DNA of 64,000 nucleotides from Cenococcum geophilum 1.58. Lineage: Eukaryota; Ascomycota; Dothideomycetes; Gloniales; Gloniaceae. The stretch's first letter is position 1. Every line of letters begins with the position of its first letter. Position numbers and translations under genes: made by a program. Positions 35,587 to 49,622 of this stretch are shown here, in pieces. The DNA is taken from NCBI GenBank assembly GCA_001692895.1, contig KV748181.1, positions 2,485,640-2,549,639 on the forward strand. The letters run 5' to 3'. A model generated the notes under the pieces. That model was not told where the DNA came from. It searched no databases and worked only from the letters and a program-made list of their open reading frames with translations.

Positions 35587-35830
35587 TATAAGGGGGCAAG
35601 GCACTTTATGGCAGCTTTAAAAGAAATAAGATTCTATTAAGAGCTAAGTTATATAGACCTTATAAGTAATAAGACGTTCGGACAAGGAACAGAACAGGTT
35701 TAGGTCGACGCGGTCAAGATATAGGGGTAGCTATGGTACGTGCACGTGCTTTAAGAGGCTTTGACAAAATTCCACTATCGTTAAGTATTTCACCGAGACG
35801 TCCTTACTATAACGGGACAGTCCCATTATA
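35587..35830 (-). repeat. LTR 1 of the tandem element
   Basis: This 244-bp LTR opens tataagggggcaaggcac. The last 23 bp form a palindrome around acag (35808-35830). Confidence 0.93.
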
Positions 35831-37293
35831 GTACCCCCCTCCTAAACTTGAGCTCCTTCAAGGCATATAAAAGAGAAAAAAAAATCTTATAAATGTTAGC
35901 CTTATTCCTATGCGTCCTGCGTCCTCTACTACATGGGCTCCGCTAGTTTAGTCCTTCTACTTAGCAGAATTAAAGCAGACCAAGCCTCTATCGCCGCGTT
36001 CCGCTACGTCCTTACTATATAGGAGACGCTTATGCCAAAGCTCGTCTAAGACCTTCCCTTACTTTTAGCAGCTCTACGGCTTCCTTATATCTATACTAGG
36101 TTCCCCTCTACTAGGCCGAGCCCCTAAGGCCGACCCCCCTACCTCCCCCTAAGGCTCCCCCCTAGGGGCTCCCCCCAGGGGCTCCCCTTTATATCGTATA
36201 TTATATTATATCGTATCGTATATAGGGGAGGTAGGTAAGAAAAAATTTCGGCTCTAGTAGGATATAGTATTCGTAGTTATATAGTAGGGTCGGTTTGTGT
36301 ATAGGATTAGTTTATACGTAGTACTGGTTTATAGCAGTACGGAGTAAGGGTTAAATTCGTGTTTAAGTATCGCAGGCATATCGGCGCAATATTTATCATT
36401 ATATTTAAGTTTAAATTTAAGTTTAAATTCGAATTGTTATGTCGAGTTTGTATAGCAGTAGGATGCTAGCCGTTATATTTAAGGTCCGTAGGCAAATCGG
36501 TATAGAGCTTATTAATAGGTTAGGGTAGTAGTACAATATAAGCGACAGGGTCGTTTCTAATTAATTTCGTTCATTAAAGCTTATATAGCTCAGTATTAAT
36601 TAGGGTTGTTTATTATAGCTAATATCTAAGTATTAATTAACTTTGTTTATTATAGCTTCTATAGCTAAGTCTTAATTAACGTTATTTATTGCAGTACTAG
36701 TCTTAGTATTAACTAAGGTCGTTCTTTAGAGCATATATAGCTTAGTTTTGGTTAAAAAGGATTGTCCTTCTATAGGCGTAACGGCATGGTTATTATCTAG
36801 TTTGTTTTATAGACATATTAGCACGAGTTCTTATTAATTTGTATAGCAGTAGGGTGCTAGCCATTATTTGGGTAGCAGTACGATGCCAGTAATGGGTCGT
36901 CTTGTAGGTATATTAGCACGAGGCTTATTAGTTTAGGCAGTAGTATAATATAAGCGACGGGTTTAGGGGTCTAGGGAGCGAGGCTCTACCTAGTTGTATG
37001 CGGCTCGTAGGCGTATTGGTATAAGGCTTATTAGTTTAGGTAGTAGTATAATATAAGCAACAGGGTTATAGGCGTATTGGTATAATGGGTTATTGGGGTC
37101 ATTTTATAGGCGTATTAGTGTAAGGTTTTATTATTAGGTCCGTATACAAATTAGCACAGAATCTTATTATTAAGTTTGGCTTATAGCTGTTATATTAAAT
37201 TAAATTCGAATTTAAGTTTAAGTTTAAGTTTACCGTTATTTAAGTTTAAGTTTAAGTTTGTATTATTTTAGTAGTAATGCGGTCCGAACGTAA

Positions 37294-37537
37294 TGTAAGG
37301 GGGTAAGGTATTTTATGGCAGCTTTAAAGGAAATAAGATTTTATTAAAAGCTAAGTTATATAGACCTTATAAGTAACGAGACGTTTAAATAAGGAATAGA
37401 ACAGATTTAGGTTGACGTAGTTAAGATATAGGGGTAGCTATAGTACGTGCACGTGCTTTAAGAGGCTTTAATAGAATTCTACTATTGTTAAGTGTTTTAC
37501 TAAGACGTCCTTACTATAACGGGACAGTCCCGTTATA
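37294..37537 (-). repeat. LTR 2 (shared middle LTR) of the tandem element
   Basis: This 244-bp LTR is shared by the two units. There is no target-site duplication around it, as expected for a tandem joined through an LTR. Confidence 0.93.
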
Positions 37538-39000
37538 GTACCCCCCTCCTAAACTCGAGCTCCTTTAAGGCATATAAAAGAGAAAAAAAAATCTTATAAA
37601 TATTAGCCTTATTCCTATATGTCCTACGTCCTCTACTATATAGGCTCCGCTAGTTTAGTCTTTCTACTTAATAGAACTAAAGCAGACTAAGCCTCTATTG
37701 CCGCGTTCCGCTACGTCCTTACTATATAGGAGACGCTTATGCCGAAGCTTATCTAAGACCTTCCCTTACTTCTAGTAGCTCTACGGCTTCCTTATATCTA
37801 TACTAGGTTCCCCTCTACTAGGCCGAGCCCCTAAGGCTAACCCCCTTACCCTTCCCTAGGGCTCCCCCCTAGGGGCTCCCCCTAGGGGCTCCCTTTTATA
37901 TTGTATATTATATTATATCGTATTATATATAGGGGAGGTAGGTAGGAAAAAATTTCGGCTTTAGTAGGGTACAGTATTCGTAGTCGTATAGTAGGGTCGG
38001 TTTATATATAGAATTAGTTTGTATATAGTATTAGTTCGTAGTAGTACGGAGTAAGGGTTAAATTTGTGTTTAAGTATCGCAGGTATATCGGCGCAATATT
38101 TGTCGTTATATTCGAGTTTAAATTTAAGTTTAAATTTAAGTCGTTGTGTCGAGTTTATATAGCAGTAGGATGCTAGCCGTTGTATTTAAGGTCCGTAGGC
38201 AAATCGGCACGGAGCTTATTAATAGGTTGGGGTAGTAGTACGATATAAGCGACAGGGTCGTTCCTAATTAATTTCGTTTATTAAAGCTTATACAGCTTAG
38301 TATTAATTTGGGTTGTTTATTATAGCCAATATCTAAGTATTAATTGACTTTGTTTATCGCAGCTTCCATAGCTAAGTCTTAATTAACGTCATTTATTGCA
38401 GTACTAGTCTTAGTATTAACTAAGGTCGTTCTTTGGAGCATATATAGCTTAGTTTCGGTCAAAAAGGATTGTCCTTCTATAGGCGTAACGGCATAGTTGT
38501 TATCTAGTTCGTCTTATAAACGTATTAGCACGAGTTCTTATTAATTTATATAGCAGTAGGGTGCTAGCCATTATTCGGGTAGTAGTACGATGCTAGTAAC
38601 GGGTCGTCTTGTAGGTATATCGGCACGAGGCTTATTAGTTCGGGCAGCAGTATAATATAAGCGACGGGTTTAGGGGTTTAGGGAGCGAGGCTCTACCTAG
38701 TCGTGTGCGGCTCGTAGGCGTATTGGCATAAGGCTTATTAGTTTAGGTAGTAGTATAATATAAGCAACAGGGTTATAGGCGTATTGGTATAACGGGTTAT
38801 TGGGGTCGTTTTATAGGCGTATTAACGTAAGGTCTTATTATTAGGTCCGTATATAAATTAGTACGAAATCTTATTATTAAGTTTAGCTTATAGCCGTTAT
38901 ATTAAATTGAATTCGAATTTAAGTTTAAGTTTAAGTTTACCGTTGTTTGAGTTTAAGTTTGAGTTCGTGTTATTTTAATAGTAATACGGTCCGAACGTAA

Positions 39001-39244
39001 TGTAAGGGGGTAAGGTACTTTATAGCAGCTTTAAAGGAAATAAGATTCTATTAAGAGCTAAGTTATATAGACCTTATAAGTAATAAGACGTTTAGATAAG
39101 GAACAGAACAGATTTAGGTCGACGTAGTTAAGATATAGGGGTAGCCGTGGTACGTGCACGTGCTTCAAGAGGCTTTGACAGAATTCCACTATCGTTAAGT
39201 GTTTCACCAAGACGTCCTTACTGTAACGGGACAGTCCCGTTACA
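39001..39244 (-). repeat. LTR 3 of the tandem element
   Basis: This 244-bp LTR retains the least eroded terminus. Positions 39222-39244 are a perfect 23-bp palindrome with half-site TGTAACGGGAC. Confidence 0.93.
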
Positions 39245-42200
39245 ACATCTGATTTAAATCCCTATTAGGCTTACGCGGACTACTCCTTATTTACATATAG
39301 GGAGAAAACTCAACTTAAGAAAAACTTAACTTAAGAAAACCCTATAATCCATCTCCCCGCCTTTTAGGACTTGCTTACTTAACGCCTATAAGTTACTAGT
39401 AGTACTCTACTACCTTACTTTTTAACCTTTTTAGGAACTACTACTGCCGTAATAAGCCTACGGACGCGCTAGTATTATAATCTTTACTCTACTACTATAG
39501 AGTTATTAGGGGACGCCTATTACTTACCCCTTTACCTTCTATTACTATTTCCTTTATAACCTAGAACTAGTTTAGTATATTTTAGCTAATAAGCTACTAG
39601 GTAACCGCCTTAAGACCTTTTTATATTAAGAGTAGTGTATTATAGTTTTCTGTACTAGCTACTAAGAGTATTACTTCTTAGTTAGTGCGTAAGGGGCATA
39701 GCAGTATTATATGTTTTGGTGTCTGTCTTAGCTAGCTATATTTATATTTTAGGCTACCTATTAAAATACTTACCTAATAGAGCCAATCTTTTAGTCCTAT
39801 TATTCCTGTTTTTAAGAGTGTTGCTATTATATTTTCTACCTTTATTAGGCCTTTTCGGAGCCCCTAGGTGTTTACCCCCTATAGCGTTAACTATGCTATA
39901 GCTTAGGTTGGTCTTACCTAGGTTAGCCTTTATACCTTTAACTCCTATACACCTCTCTAGTATTAGTCTAACTAGTATTATATTTTGGTAAATGGTTTCC
40001 TAATACTCTTTTACGCTCTACTTTAGCTCCTTTCTCTCTTTTATTATTATCTTTACTGGCCTCTTATATGTCTTCCTTTCTCCTCTATATAGGCCTAGGC
40101 CCTAACGCGGTACTATTCTTCTTTTACTTTTTTTTTATACCTATTTCTCTAATATATCTTCCCTACTTTAGGGTGTTTGGTTTCCTCTCCTATAGGGCAC
40201 CCTAAGGTCCCTCTATAGTTTATTTAGGCGTGTCTTAATATACTTTATAATATTAGAGTTACGCTCCTTTTATACCCTTTATATTATAGCAGCTTTAATA
40301 TATAATTATAGGGGGAAATATTAACTTCCTTCTTAAGCAGTACTGTAGCCGTTTGCTTATACCCGTCCGTTATACTCTAAAGGTAGGCTATTTAGACTTT
40401 TTGGAGTAATTTAAGAAGTAATTTAGGGGGGCCTTTTTTAGATTCTCTTATTGCCTAAATACTAGATCTGTACGTTATAGTTAGCTAGATAACTGCTATA
40501 TATAGTAGGCGTAACCTCTAAAAGCATAGACCCTATATAGAATTAACAATCCTAGATATTATAATATACTAAGCTTGGCCCTTATGGGCCGCTTATAATA
40601 TATATACGCTCTATTAGAGCTTACTATCTACCTATACTCTTAATACCCTTAAGCCTTAAACTAGTTAACCCCTAAAGCCTTAGATATAAATTATATGCTA
40701 AAGATCTATAGATTAGTTGCGCTTTCTTATAAAATAGATTAGCTGGTATTTCTCTAGGGGGAATTAGACTCTATATCGTCTTACTTATTTTATATAGGTA
40801 TTATAGGCTTTCTCTAGTGTTCTATAATTCTCTACGGCTATTAGCCTATATATAATTAGGTTTTATATTATTAATAAAGCCTATTCCCTAGGTCGCCCCT
40901 TCCTTAAAGGAGTTAAGTAGGTTACTTATAAAGAAAAGAAAGAGTATAGGTAAGAGGGGTAATTCTTATAGTATTTCTGTTATAACTATAATAGGGAAGC
41001 TCTAGTACCCGCTAAAAACTAGTTATATTTCTTTCTAGCCTATAAACCCTTAAATAAATTATATAATCTATTCTAAGAAGCCCTTTGCCCTAAGGATATA
41101 TAAGAGGCGCTTGTGGGGTATATTATTATAGGTACTATTAATATTTAGGCTAAGCATTAATACTATAAAGTCCCTTCACATTACCTATATAGATTTAATA
41201 GTAGTAGTAGGTAGCGTAAGTACTAATAATGTTAAGCGGTTTTTTCTTACCCTTATTTGGCTTTATGGTAATAGGGCGTGTTTTTTAGCCGTATCTACTA
41301 TATAGCCTACTACCACCCTTTCTAAGATCTTATTAAGGGTATTTTCTAAGGCAATAGGGCGGTAGATTCCTAGGGTTAAGTAATCTACTTTGCCTTCTTT
41401 TTATAAAATAACCGTTATTATAGATCTTCTAAGTTATAGGTAATAGCTTATAGTAAAGCATGCTCCAGCTATATCTACAAGCTAAAGTGCTATAAGTGGT
41501 TAATAGGTCTTTAAGGCCTTATTTAAAATCCTATCTAGTCCTAATACTATATTATTTAAAAGGCGGCTAATAGTTCTGGCCATTTCCTCTATTATTATAT
41601 TGCTATTAACCTATAGGCGGGTTACTAGTGTTTTACCTATTATATTACTAAGGCCTGCTAAAGCTAGTTAAGGGAAGAACCTTTTTATAAGGATTCCTGC
41701 CTTCTTATTATCGTTATTAGTGGCCTATAATTCCCCCGCTCTTTATAGGAGCGGTAGGTATAAGTCTTCTACTAGGCGCCCTACCTTTTTTTATACCTAT
41801 TTTACTATAGCCTAAAGGCCCTTATTATAGGGGAGGCTTAGGTTAAAAGTATACTTATATATAAACCATCTCCAGTTATTCCTTACTTCTTTTTTTAGGG
41901 TATTCTTTAACTAGTTTCTTATGTCTTTATATTATCTCTTATCTTTAGGGTTATAGCTACTTATATATTTCCTTTTAACTTATTATTAGCTGGTAATAAA
42001 AACCGCGTATTATATGGACTATATATATTACGTATAGGGGCCTAGTTATAAGACTAGGCAGTACTCTGCTAGCTTATTTTTAGTTACTGCCTAAATCCTT
42101 TCTAGTCTACGGTTAATTTCCTTAGGGGTAGCTAATAAGCCTCGCTCGTTTAGTATTAGATGGATTTTCTCTAGGTCCTATAGTTATTATTTAACTATAT

Positions 42201-43645
42201 TAAGGAAATTATCTATTTTAAGCTTTCTTATTATATATTTTTTATTACCTAGTTATGCCTTAATATTTAGATCTAGCTATATCTAAATAGGGATATATTT
42301 AAGGCGAGTGCCTATTCTTCTTTAGGGTTATATTTTTTAAGTCTCTAGTATAGGCCTTTGTCTATAAGTGTAAGGTCAATTATACTACTAGTGGCGCCTT
42401 ATTGCCATATAATTACTCCTAGAGGGGTGGCTAGCTTAAGGCCCCAGATATCTATAGCTCTTAGTAGGCACTCTACCTATTATTTAGCAGCAATATAGAT
42501 ACCCCCCTACTATGGGTAGTAGAGGTTTATATCTTCTAATAGGATAAACTTTATACCTTTAGTTTCTAGTAAGCTTATTACTAATATAATGTTTACTATT
42601 TATAGGACCCCTTTAACTCTAGGGTTATATATATTAATAATTTATACCGGTCCCCTATATATTTGGATTGTTATTACTATAATATCTAGGTTAACTGCCT
42701 ACTATAACTATAAGGATAGGCTAATAGCCTTACTAATTATAAAGCACACGTATATAGCTGCTTTTGGTTTATATAGGAGTTAGAATCCTTAGGGGTAGTA
42801 TATTAATTATATATAGGTAATATAATACAGCTCTTATATAGTAAGGATGTAATATTTCTCTAGGTCTAGACTATCTAGTAGGGGCCTTACGAGATAGTAG
42901 TTTATATTACCGCAGTTATACTATATAATAGATAGGTAACGGACCCCCAATAAGGGTCCTTTGTCTCTCCTTTATTCCTTACTTCTTTTATTTCTACTTT
43001 CTCTAGAATATTTAGAACTTCTATCTCTTATATCTATACCCTAGCCGCTACTTATTTTATATAAAGCTTTCTATTTTTATATCTTATGTTTTTACTAACG
43101 CTTCTATATCTAAATCTATTATTATCTCCAGTTCTTTACCTATTTTTACTAGTCGGCTATATACCCTTTATAGATTAGCTACAAATATTATATTTACTAC
43201 GTTAAGTCTAATTCTTAATTATCCTAGTTTTAAGCTTACTATTACTGTCTATAGGGGTCTTCCTATAGGGCGTTCTCTCCCTTATATCCCTATTCGGTCT
43301 AGTAATATCGCCTAGCGTTGCTTCTAGCCTATTAAGGCTTAGGATAGCTAGCCTAGCCCCCTAGTATTAAAGGTAGGAAACGCTAGAAAGGTACCTACGT
43401 CCCCCTAGCTTATTGCCTATTATTTCTATTTATATAATCTAGTGTATAGTTATTCCCGTAGCTATTAAGCCCTTACCTTCCGTCTCCTATATTTAATACA
43501 GCCTTCTCTCTCTTACGCCTTATATGTACTTTAGTGGCAGTTTACGCATTTTATTTAGTCTTAATTTAAGCAGTATCTTATATTATAGGGGCCTATATAG
43601 TGGCCGCAGCACACCTATACTACGCATGTAGATTAGGTATGTCTC

Positions 43646-43856
43646 TATAACGGCGCTATCGCACATTACCTGCCAAATTCTGCCATATTCTGCCGACCTG
43701 TAATTGGCCCGCCTAAAGCTAGCGCCTTAGCGGCTCACCCTACATATTTGTTTACATCGGTCCTAGCGACCCCTTTTCCTTCTCTTTAGCTTAGTATCTT
43801 CGTAATATAGCATTCGTTCAAGCTTTGGTTTAGAGGCATTTATTTAAGCCGTGACA
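43646..43856 (+). repeat. 5' LTR of G4
   Basis: This 211-bp LTR runs tataacggcgc...aagccgtgaca and contains ctgccaaattctgccatatt, a motif repeated near 49316 inside the element. Confidence 0.93.
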
Positions 43857-46800
43857 TTATACTAAGCTCTCCCTACCTTACCTAGGAAGGCCTTAATAAT
43901 ATCCTACCCCAAAGAAACTTCGTCTGCAACGACGTATTAACGCGCTATACTCAGACACTAAAACAACTCTATATTACCTGGGAAGGCCTAGATAATATCC
44001 CACCTTATAAGCCAGACAGGACTGGACCTATACCCCCGGAATCAAAACTAAAGCGTATAATACTAACAAACCTTAGGAAGCCAACAATGGCACCTAAAGC
44101 AAGCTTATCTAAGAGAGCTGCCTCTACCCAAGAGGAACCTAAGATCTAATTAGGATCAGAAATCAAAGATAATAATAATATTATAGACATACACAAGCAG
44201 ATTCGCGCCCTCGTAGCCAGCCAGGAAGCCAATTATCTTAAAGCGAGAAATATACAAGAGACCCTATAAGAGATCCTAGAAAGCCTTACGGCCCTACAAA
44301 ATAGCCCAGCTTCCCCTTCTTAAAGCCCTAGCCGACCTATTCACTCTACTAAATATAATATACCAGGGAGTACGGATATAATAACAAAGCAATTAAAGTC
44401 CATCAAGCTCCCTAACCCCCTACCACTATCCGACAGGATAGACCCTACCTTTAAGAATTAGAGGATTTAAGTATAAGGAAAGCTCCGTATTAACCACAAC
44501 CATTTCCTTTCTAAAGAAGCCAAAATACTCTACCTCTTTAGTTAAACCACTAGGGACGCCTAACGGCACCTTCAAGCCAAGTTTAAGGACGACTCCCCTA
44601 TCCAATTTACATCTATTAATAAGATAATACAGCACCTAGCGGCTATCTACGTTAACCCAAACAAAGTACGGGATGCCTATTATAACTATAATCACCTAAT
44701 AATAAAACTAAATTAACCCTTTGCCAAATTCCAGACTTAATTCCTATACCTTGCAGGAGAAGGCTAGGTTCCCCTTAAGAACTACTAATTAGACCTATAT
44801 AATAAGCTAACAATCCAGCTATAAAAAAAGATCGCTATAACCTTAGATAACCTACCAACCCACAAAAGACTCGCAGCTTATTACCTATTATTAGACTCGG
44901 AACTAAAGCGGATCAACACCCGCCCTAATTAGCAGAAGCAACTCCATAACAATTAGAACTCGCCAGCTACACCTATAGGAGCTAGAGCAGGAAGACAAGT
45001 TACAACTACTCTTATACTAAAGGCGGTTATAACTACGCACTAGCGAGCCTCGCCCAACTAGCTACATACCACGCCATTAACTAGTATTTGCCGTAATACT
45101 CCAATTAACCCTGCCTCAGCCACGTGCTTTAACTGCGATAAACAAGGTCACTTTACCTCATCCTACCCGGAGCTAAAGGATATAGGCGATATTAAGGAGA
45201 TAGAGGAAGGAGAAACGTCCAATAAGTCAGAAAAAGAAGAACTCTAGGGAAAGACTCCCCCCTAGGGTACCCTATCGATCTTAAAGAGATTAATCTTAGT
45301 TAGTTAATAGGTGGAAAGTATTTNACNGTTNTATATATAGNATCTTAAAATGGATATAGAGTTAATATAACCGCCCTTATTAACACTAGAGCAAATAGCT
45401 TCGCCTTTATAAATACTGCCTATATAAATAATGTTGCTAAGTTTCTAAATACAGAAGCTATCTAACTAGAGAAGCCTATCCAGGTAAAGGGCTATAACGG
45501 CTAAGCCGGTCAGCCCGTTACCTACATCTTAAAGTTATATATTGCTCTTAACGGACGACGCTAATACAGTATCCCCTTTTATATCCTAGACCTAGGGTCC
45601 CACAATATAATCCTTAGACAAAAATAGATATCCTATTTTAATATTTAGTTAAACGTATAAAAAAGACGGTTTGTCTAGCCAGAGGATAGACTAAGGTTGC
45701 CCTCCTTTATTAGGGAGATCCAAACCAACCGCAAGACACTAGCCGCAAGGGGTAACCCTACCTACTAGCAGGATATCCGGGCCTGTAACCTAGCCTTTGC
45801 CTAAAAGGACACCCACTACAAAGCTGGAAAGAACTTTATACTAACAAAGATACTCTCCCAAAGCGCTACGTTTAAAGAGGACTCTACATACAAAAGCGGG
45901 ACAGATAATAATATAGATAACGTCTAAATCGCACAGATCCAACCGTTATAGAAAAGAACGTATCAATAGGATATAAGGGATAACCTCCAAAAGATGCAAT
46001 AGGAGCTAAAAGGAGTAATAATAACGCCAGTACCCTAGAAGTCCCTAAAGTTACATACGCCCCTATTATCAGTCAACCCCCCTACCATAGATATCGCCGT
46101 AATTAGCGCTATAGCGTTCCACTTTAATATATACCAAAAGGACAATAAGGTCTTTATAACGAGCCTATATAAGATTAACCAAATTATTAATAATAGAGAG
46201 GAAAGGCCAGATAAGGAAACCGACAAGGAACTAGTTAAACGCCTCCTTCCTACCATTTATATAGGCTATAAGGATGCATTCTTAAAGGCGGCCTTAAATA
46301 AGTTACCCCCCTACCAGACGTACAATTACAAGATTCAATTAAAGGCAAATAACTCGCTAGGCTATAGCCCCCTCTACCATTAATTAATGGATAAGCTAAA
46401 AGCAACAAAGCAGTACTTAATTAACAACCTAGATAAAGGGTTTATCAAGCCAAGTCAAGCCCCTTTTACTTCCCCTATTCTATTCGTAAAAAAGCCTAAT
46501 AAAGGCCTTCATTTTTATATCGACTATTAGAAGCTAAATATTATTACTTAAAAGGACCGGTATCCTATTCCTTTAATTAACAAAACCCTTATATATCTAA
46601 GCCAGGCAAAAATTTTTACCAAACTTAATATCCGCTAAGCTTTCCACCAAATTAGGATAGACCCTATATTTAAAGATTTAATAACATTCCATACCCGCTA
46701 TAGTTCCTATAAATGCAAAGTTCTTCCTTTTAAACTAATAAACGGACTAGCTACGTACTAAAGGTATATAAATAACGTTCTTTTTAATTACCTTAATAAA

Positions 46801-49379
46801 TTCTGCACGGCATACCTAAATAACATTCTTATATACTTAGACGACGAACTTAAGCATTAAGTTTATATTAAGAAGGTCCTAGAGAGGCTACGGAACGCGG
46901 GCTTATAAGTCAATATTAAGAAATATAAGTTTAGGGTAAAACATATAAAATACCTCAGGTTTATTATAACTACGGAAGGAATTAAGGTCAACCCTAAGAA
47001 GGTAAAGGTAATCCGTAACTAGAAGCCCCCTTATATAGTAAAAGGAATCCAGTCCTTCCTTAGTTTTTATAATTTCTACCGCCGGTTTATCCGTAACTAC
47101 AGAATTATAGTAAAACCTCTTATACAACTAACCAGGAAGGACACGCCTTTTATCTTTAATAATAGCTATATAGAGGCCTTCAAAGAGGTAAAGGATTGGC
47201 TCATCTCTTCCCTAATCCTTCGTCACTATAACCTAGACCTTAAATCAATACTAGAAATAGACGCCTCTAATAGGGTCGTAGCGGGAATCCTATTACAGTT
47301 ATATCTAGACAGTAAATGGTACCCTATAGCTTTCTTTTTAAAGATAATAGACTTAGCTAAGTGTAACTATAAAGTATATAACAAAGAAATGCTAGCTATT
47401 ATTTAATTACTCTCCTAATAGCACGCAGAGCTTAAAAGTATAAACTCCCGGATTAAGATATATACAGATTATAAAGCCCTAGAGTACTTTATAACTATAA
47501 AGTAGCTTATAGGGCGATAAGCCCGGTAGGCTAAAATACTCTCCTAATTCTTCTTTACAATTATATATTATTCTAGCAAGCAAAACTCTAAGGCTAATAC
47601 CCTAACCCGAAGAGAACAAGACGTAGGACCCTAGGATAAGCTAAAGACCTAATATCAGACGCGCGCCCTCCTCCATCTAGAACAGCTTAACCCACAGATC
47701 CTTAAGGAGCTAGACTCCTAGTAAAACGAGCTAGCACTAATAAAGGAGTCCTTAAATAAGCTAATAGGGCTAATCAACCACCTCCTAACTATAAACCGCA
47801 CGGCTAACGCCCTAAGGGCCCTCTACGAATAAGCCGTAAAAGGAGACCCCAATTTTAAGATAAAGGAAGGATTACTTCTATACCAGGAGCGGTTTATAAT
47901 CCCTAACATTAACAATCTACAGACTAAACTAATCCATAAAGCTCATTGCTAAGTCTCTACAGCACACCTTAGCAAGAACAAGACCCGTAAAATTATTAAC
48001 TACCACTACTACTAGCCAAGAATAGTTATGGATATCAATTAATATATACGGAACTGCGAAGACTGCCAAAGAGCTACAATCCCATAGGATAAGACCCCAG
48101 GACTACTTAAGCCACTCCCAATACTAGAGCGCCCTTAGTAGTATATCTTTATAGACTTCTATAAACTACCTAGGGACCGTAACAGATACAATATGGTTAT
48201 AGTTATAGTTAACCGCTTTAGTAAACGCCTGTTTTTAATTCTATATCACAAAAATATTAATACTAAAGAGGCAGCCCAGCTATATATCCATTACGTCTAC
48301 CAAATCTACGGACCACCAGATACTATTATATCCAATTATAGGCTATAGTTTATATCGGCCTTCTAGAATAAGTTTACCCGGATCCTAGGCATTAAGCTAA
48401 AGCTTTCTACGGCTTATTACCCCCAGACAGACGGTTAGACAGAGATTATAAATCAGTACCTAGACCAGAGGCTTAGGCCCTTCATTAACTATTTCTAGAA
48501 CAACTAGTCTAAACTACTACCCTTAATAAACTACGCGCAAGTAACCCTACCCTATAACTCCACAGGGTTTGCCCCAATTTAGCTAAAAATAGGATACTTA
48601 CCCCGCATAAGCTTTAACTAAAAAAGGCTAGAAGAACCCTAGACTATACAAGAGAAGCTATCCTATACTAAGGCCCAACAGTACGCTAAACAATTAGAGG
48701 AGGCCTAGACGGTAGCCCACAAGAACCTAGGAAAAGCTTAGAGGTCAATAAAACAGCAGGCGAACAAACACCGTTAAGAGCCTAATTTTGCCCCTAGCGA
48801 TATAGTCTGGGTTATAACAAGGAATTAGAGGACCAAACGACCCAGCTATAAGCTAGACTACTAGATAGTAGGACCATATAAGGTTTTTAAGAAGATAGGC
48901 AACTTATACAAGATAAAGCTCCCAAACTTAATTAGGGTTCACCCTATCTTCTCGCCAGATAAGTTACGGAAAGCTATAAACAACTTATTACCCGGACAAA
49001 AGAATAAGCCTCCCCTACCAGTTTAAGTAAACGGTAATAACAAATAGAAGGTTAACAAAATACTGGCCTACAAGATAGTATAGGGAGCGCTAAAATACCA
49101 TATTTAATGAAAGGGCTACAATCCTAACCCAACCTAGTACCCTACGTAGAACTTTATAGGCTACCCCCAGAAGCTTAAAGAATTCCATAACTAATACCCT
49201 AATACGCCTAGACCCCCAAAGTACCTAGACAAATAGATAAAATACTAGTATAATAAAGACGATAAGTTACCGGAAGAATATAGGGACAAAAACGCCCCAA
49301 AGCCCTAATACAGCTATCTGCCAAATTCTGCCATATTCTACCGTTTTCTGCCAGTACTATAAAATTTCAAATGTCTAGG

Positions 49380-49402
49380 AACTTTAACCGCCGGTTAAAG
49401 TT
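49380..49402. repeat. 23-bp near-palindrome, G4 copy
   Basis: This is the best-preserved copy: AACTTTAACCG, one central base, then CGGTTAAAGTT. It is followed by atctaattag, the same flank as in G6. Confidence 0.8.
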
Positions 49403-49622
49403 ATCTAATTAGTCAGATCCGTACTAAGACTTTTAGCAGCTACTCTTTCTAGCCTAGTGCTTCCACTTAGCCCACAATCGCCCTTTATACTTAGTTAGGA
49501 CGGACTCATATCCCCTTTATCTCCTTATCTTATATTTTTATAATCCTACATTTATAAGCCTAGTACTACCCTATTTTTCTAACTAAGCCTAAGGGCAGGC
49601 TTTCTTTCAAAGAGGGGGGTAA

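Larger units (their letters stand above)
35587..39244 (-). mobile_element. Tandem non-autonomous LTR element (LTR-internal-LTR-internal-LTR)
   Basis: Three 244-bp LTRs (35587-35830, 37294-37537, 39001-39244) separate two internal units of exactly 1,463 bp each (35831-37293, 37538-39000). The whole is bounded by acatc duplications (35582-35586, 39245-39249). A purine tract beside each internal left edge (plus-strand gtacccccctcctaaac) indicates minus orientation. The interior shows no retroviral-type protein domain. It has a GC-rich block with CCCCTAGGGG palindromes (about 36110-36190 and 37810-37895) and degenerate repeats containing atataagcgac. Short (AAGTTT)n runs lie near 37205-37260 and 38910-38965. 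The LTR terminus and the adjacent purine tract resemble Gypsy B, suggesting a LARD/TRIM derivative of that lineage. It is RIP-marked, with the left-hand copies more eroded than the right LTR. Confidence 0.9.

Noticed and set aside
37205-38965. (AAGTTT)n runs and the C19 tract considered as telomeric repeat
   Set aside because: They lie inside retroelements, are short, and do not match the fungal TTAGGG telomere unit.
35587-39244. Regularly spaced repeats considered as a CRISPR-like or satellite array
   Set aside because: The spacing is explained by three LTRs and two duplicated interiors with a retrotransposon-type target-site duplication.
39716-39901. 61-aa hydrophobic frame (LLVLLFLFLRVLLLYFLPLLGLF)
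   Set aside because: It is the antisense of the LINE C-terminal region. T-rich RIPed DNA gives hydrophobic frames by composition alone.
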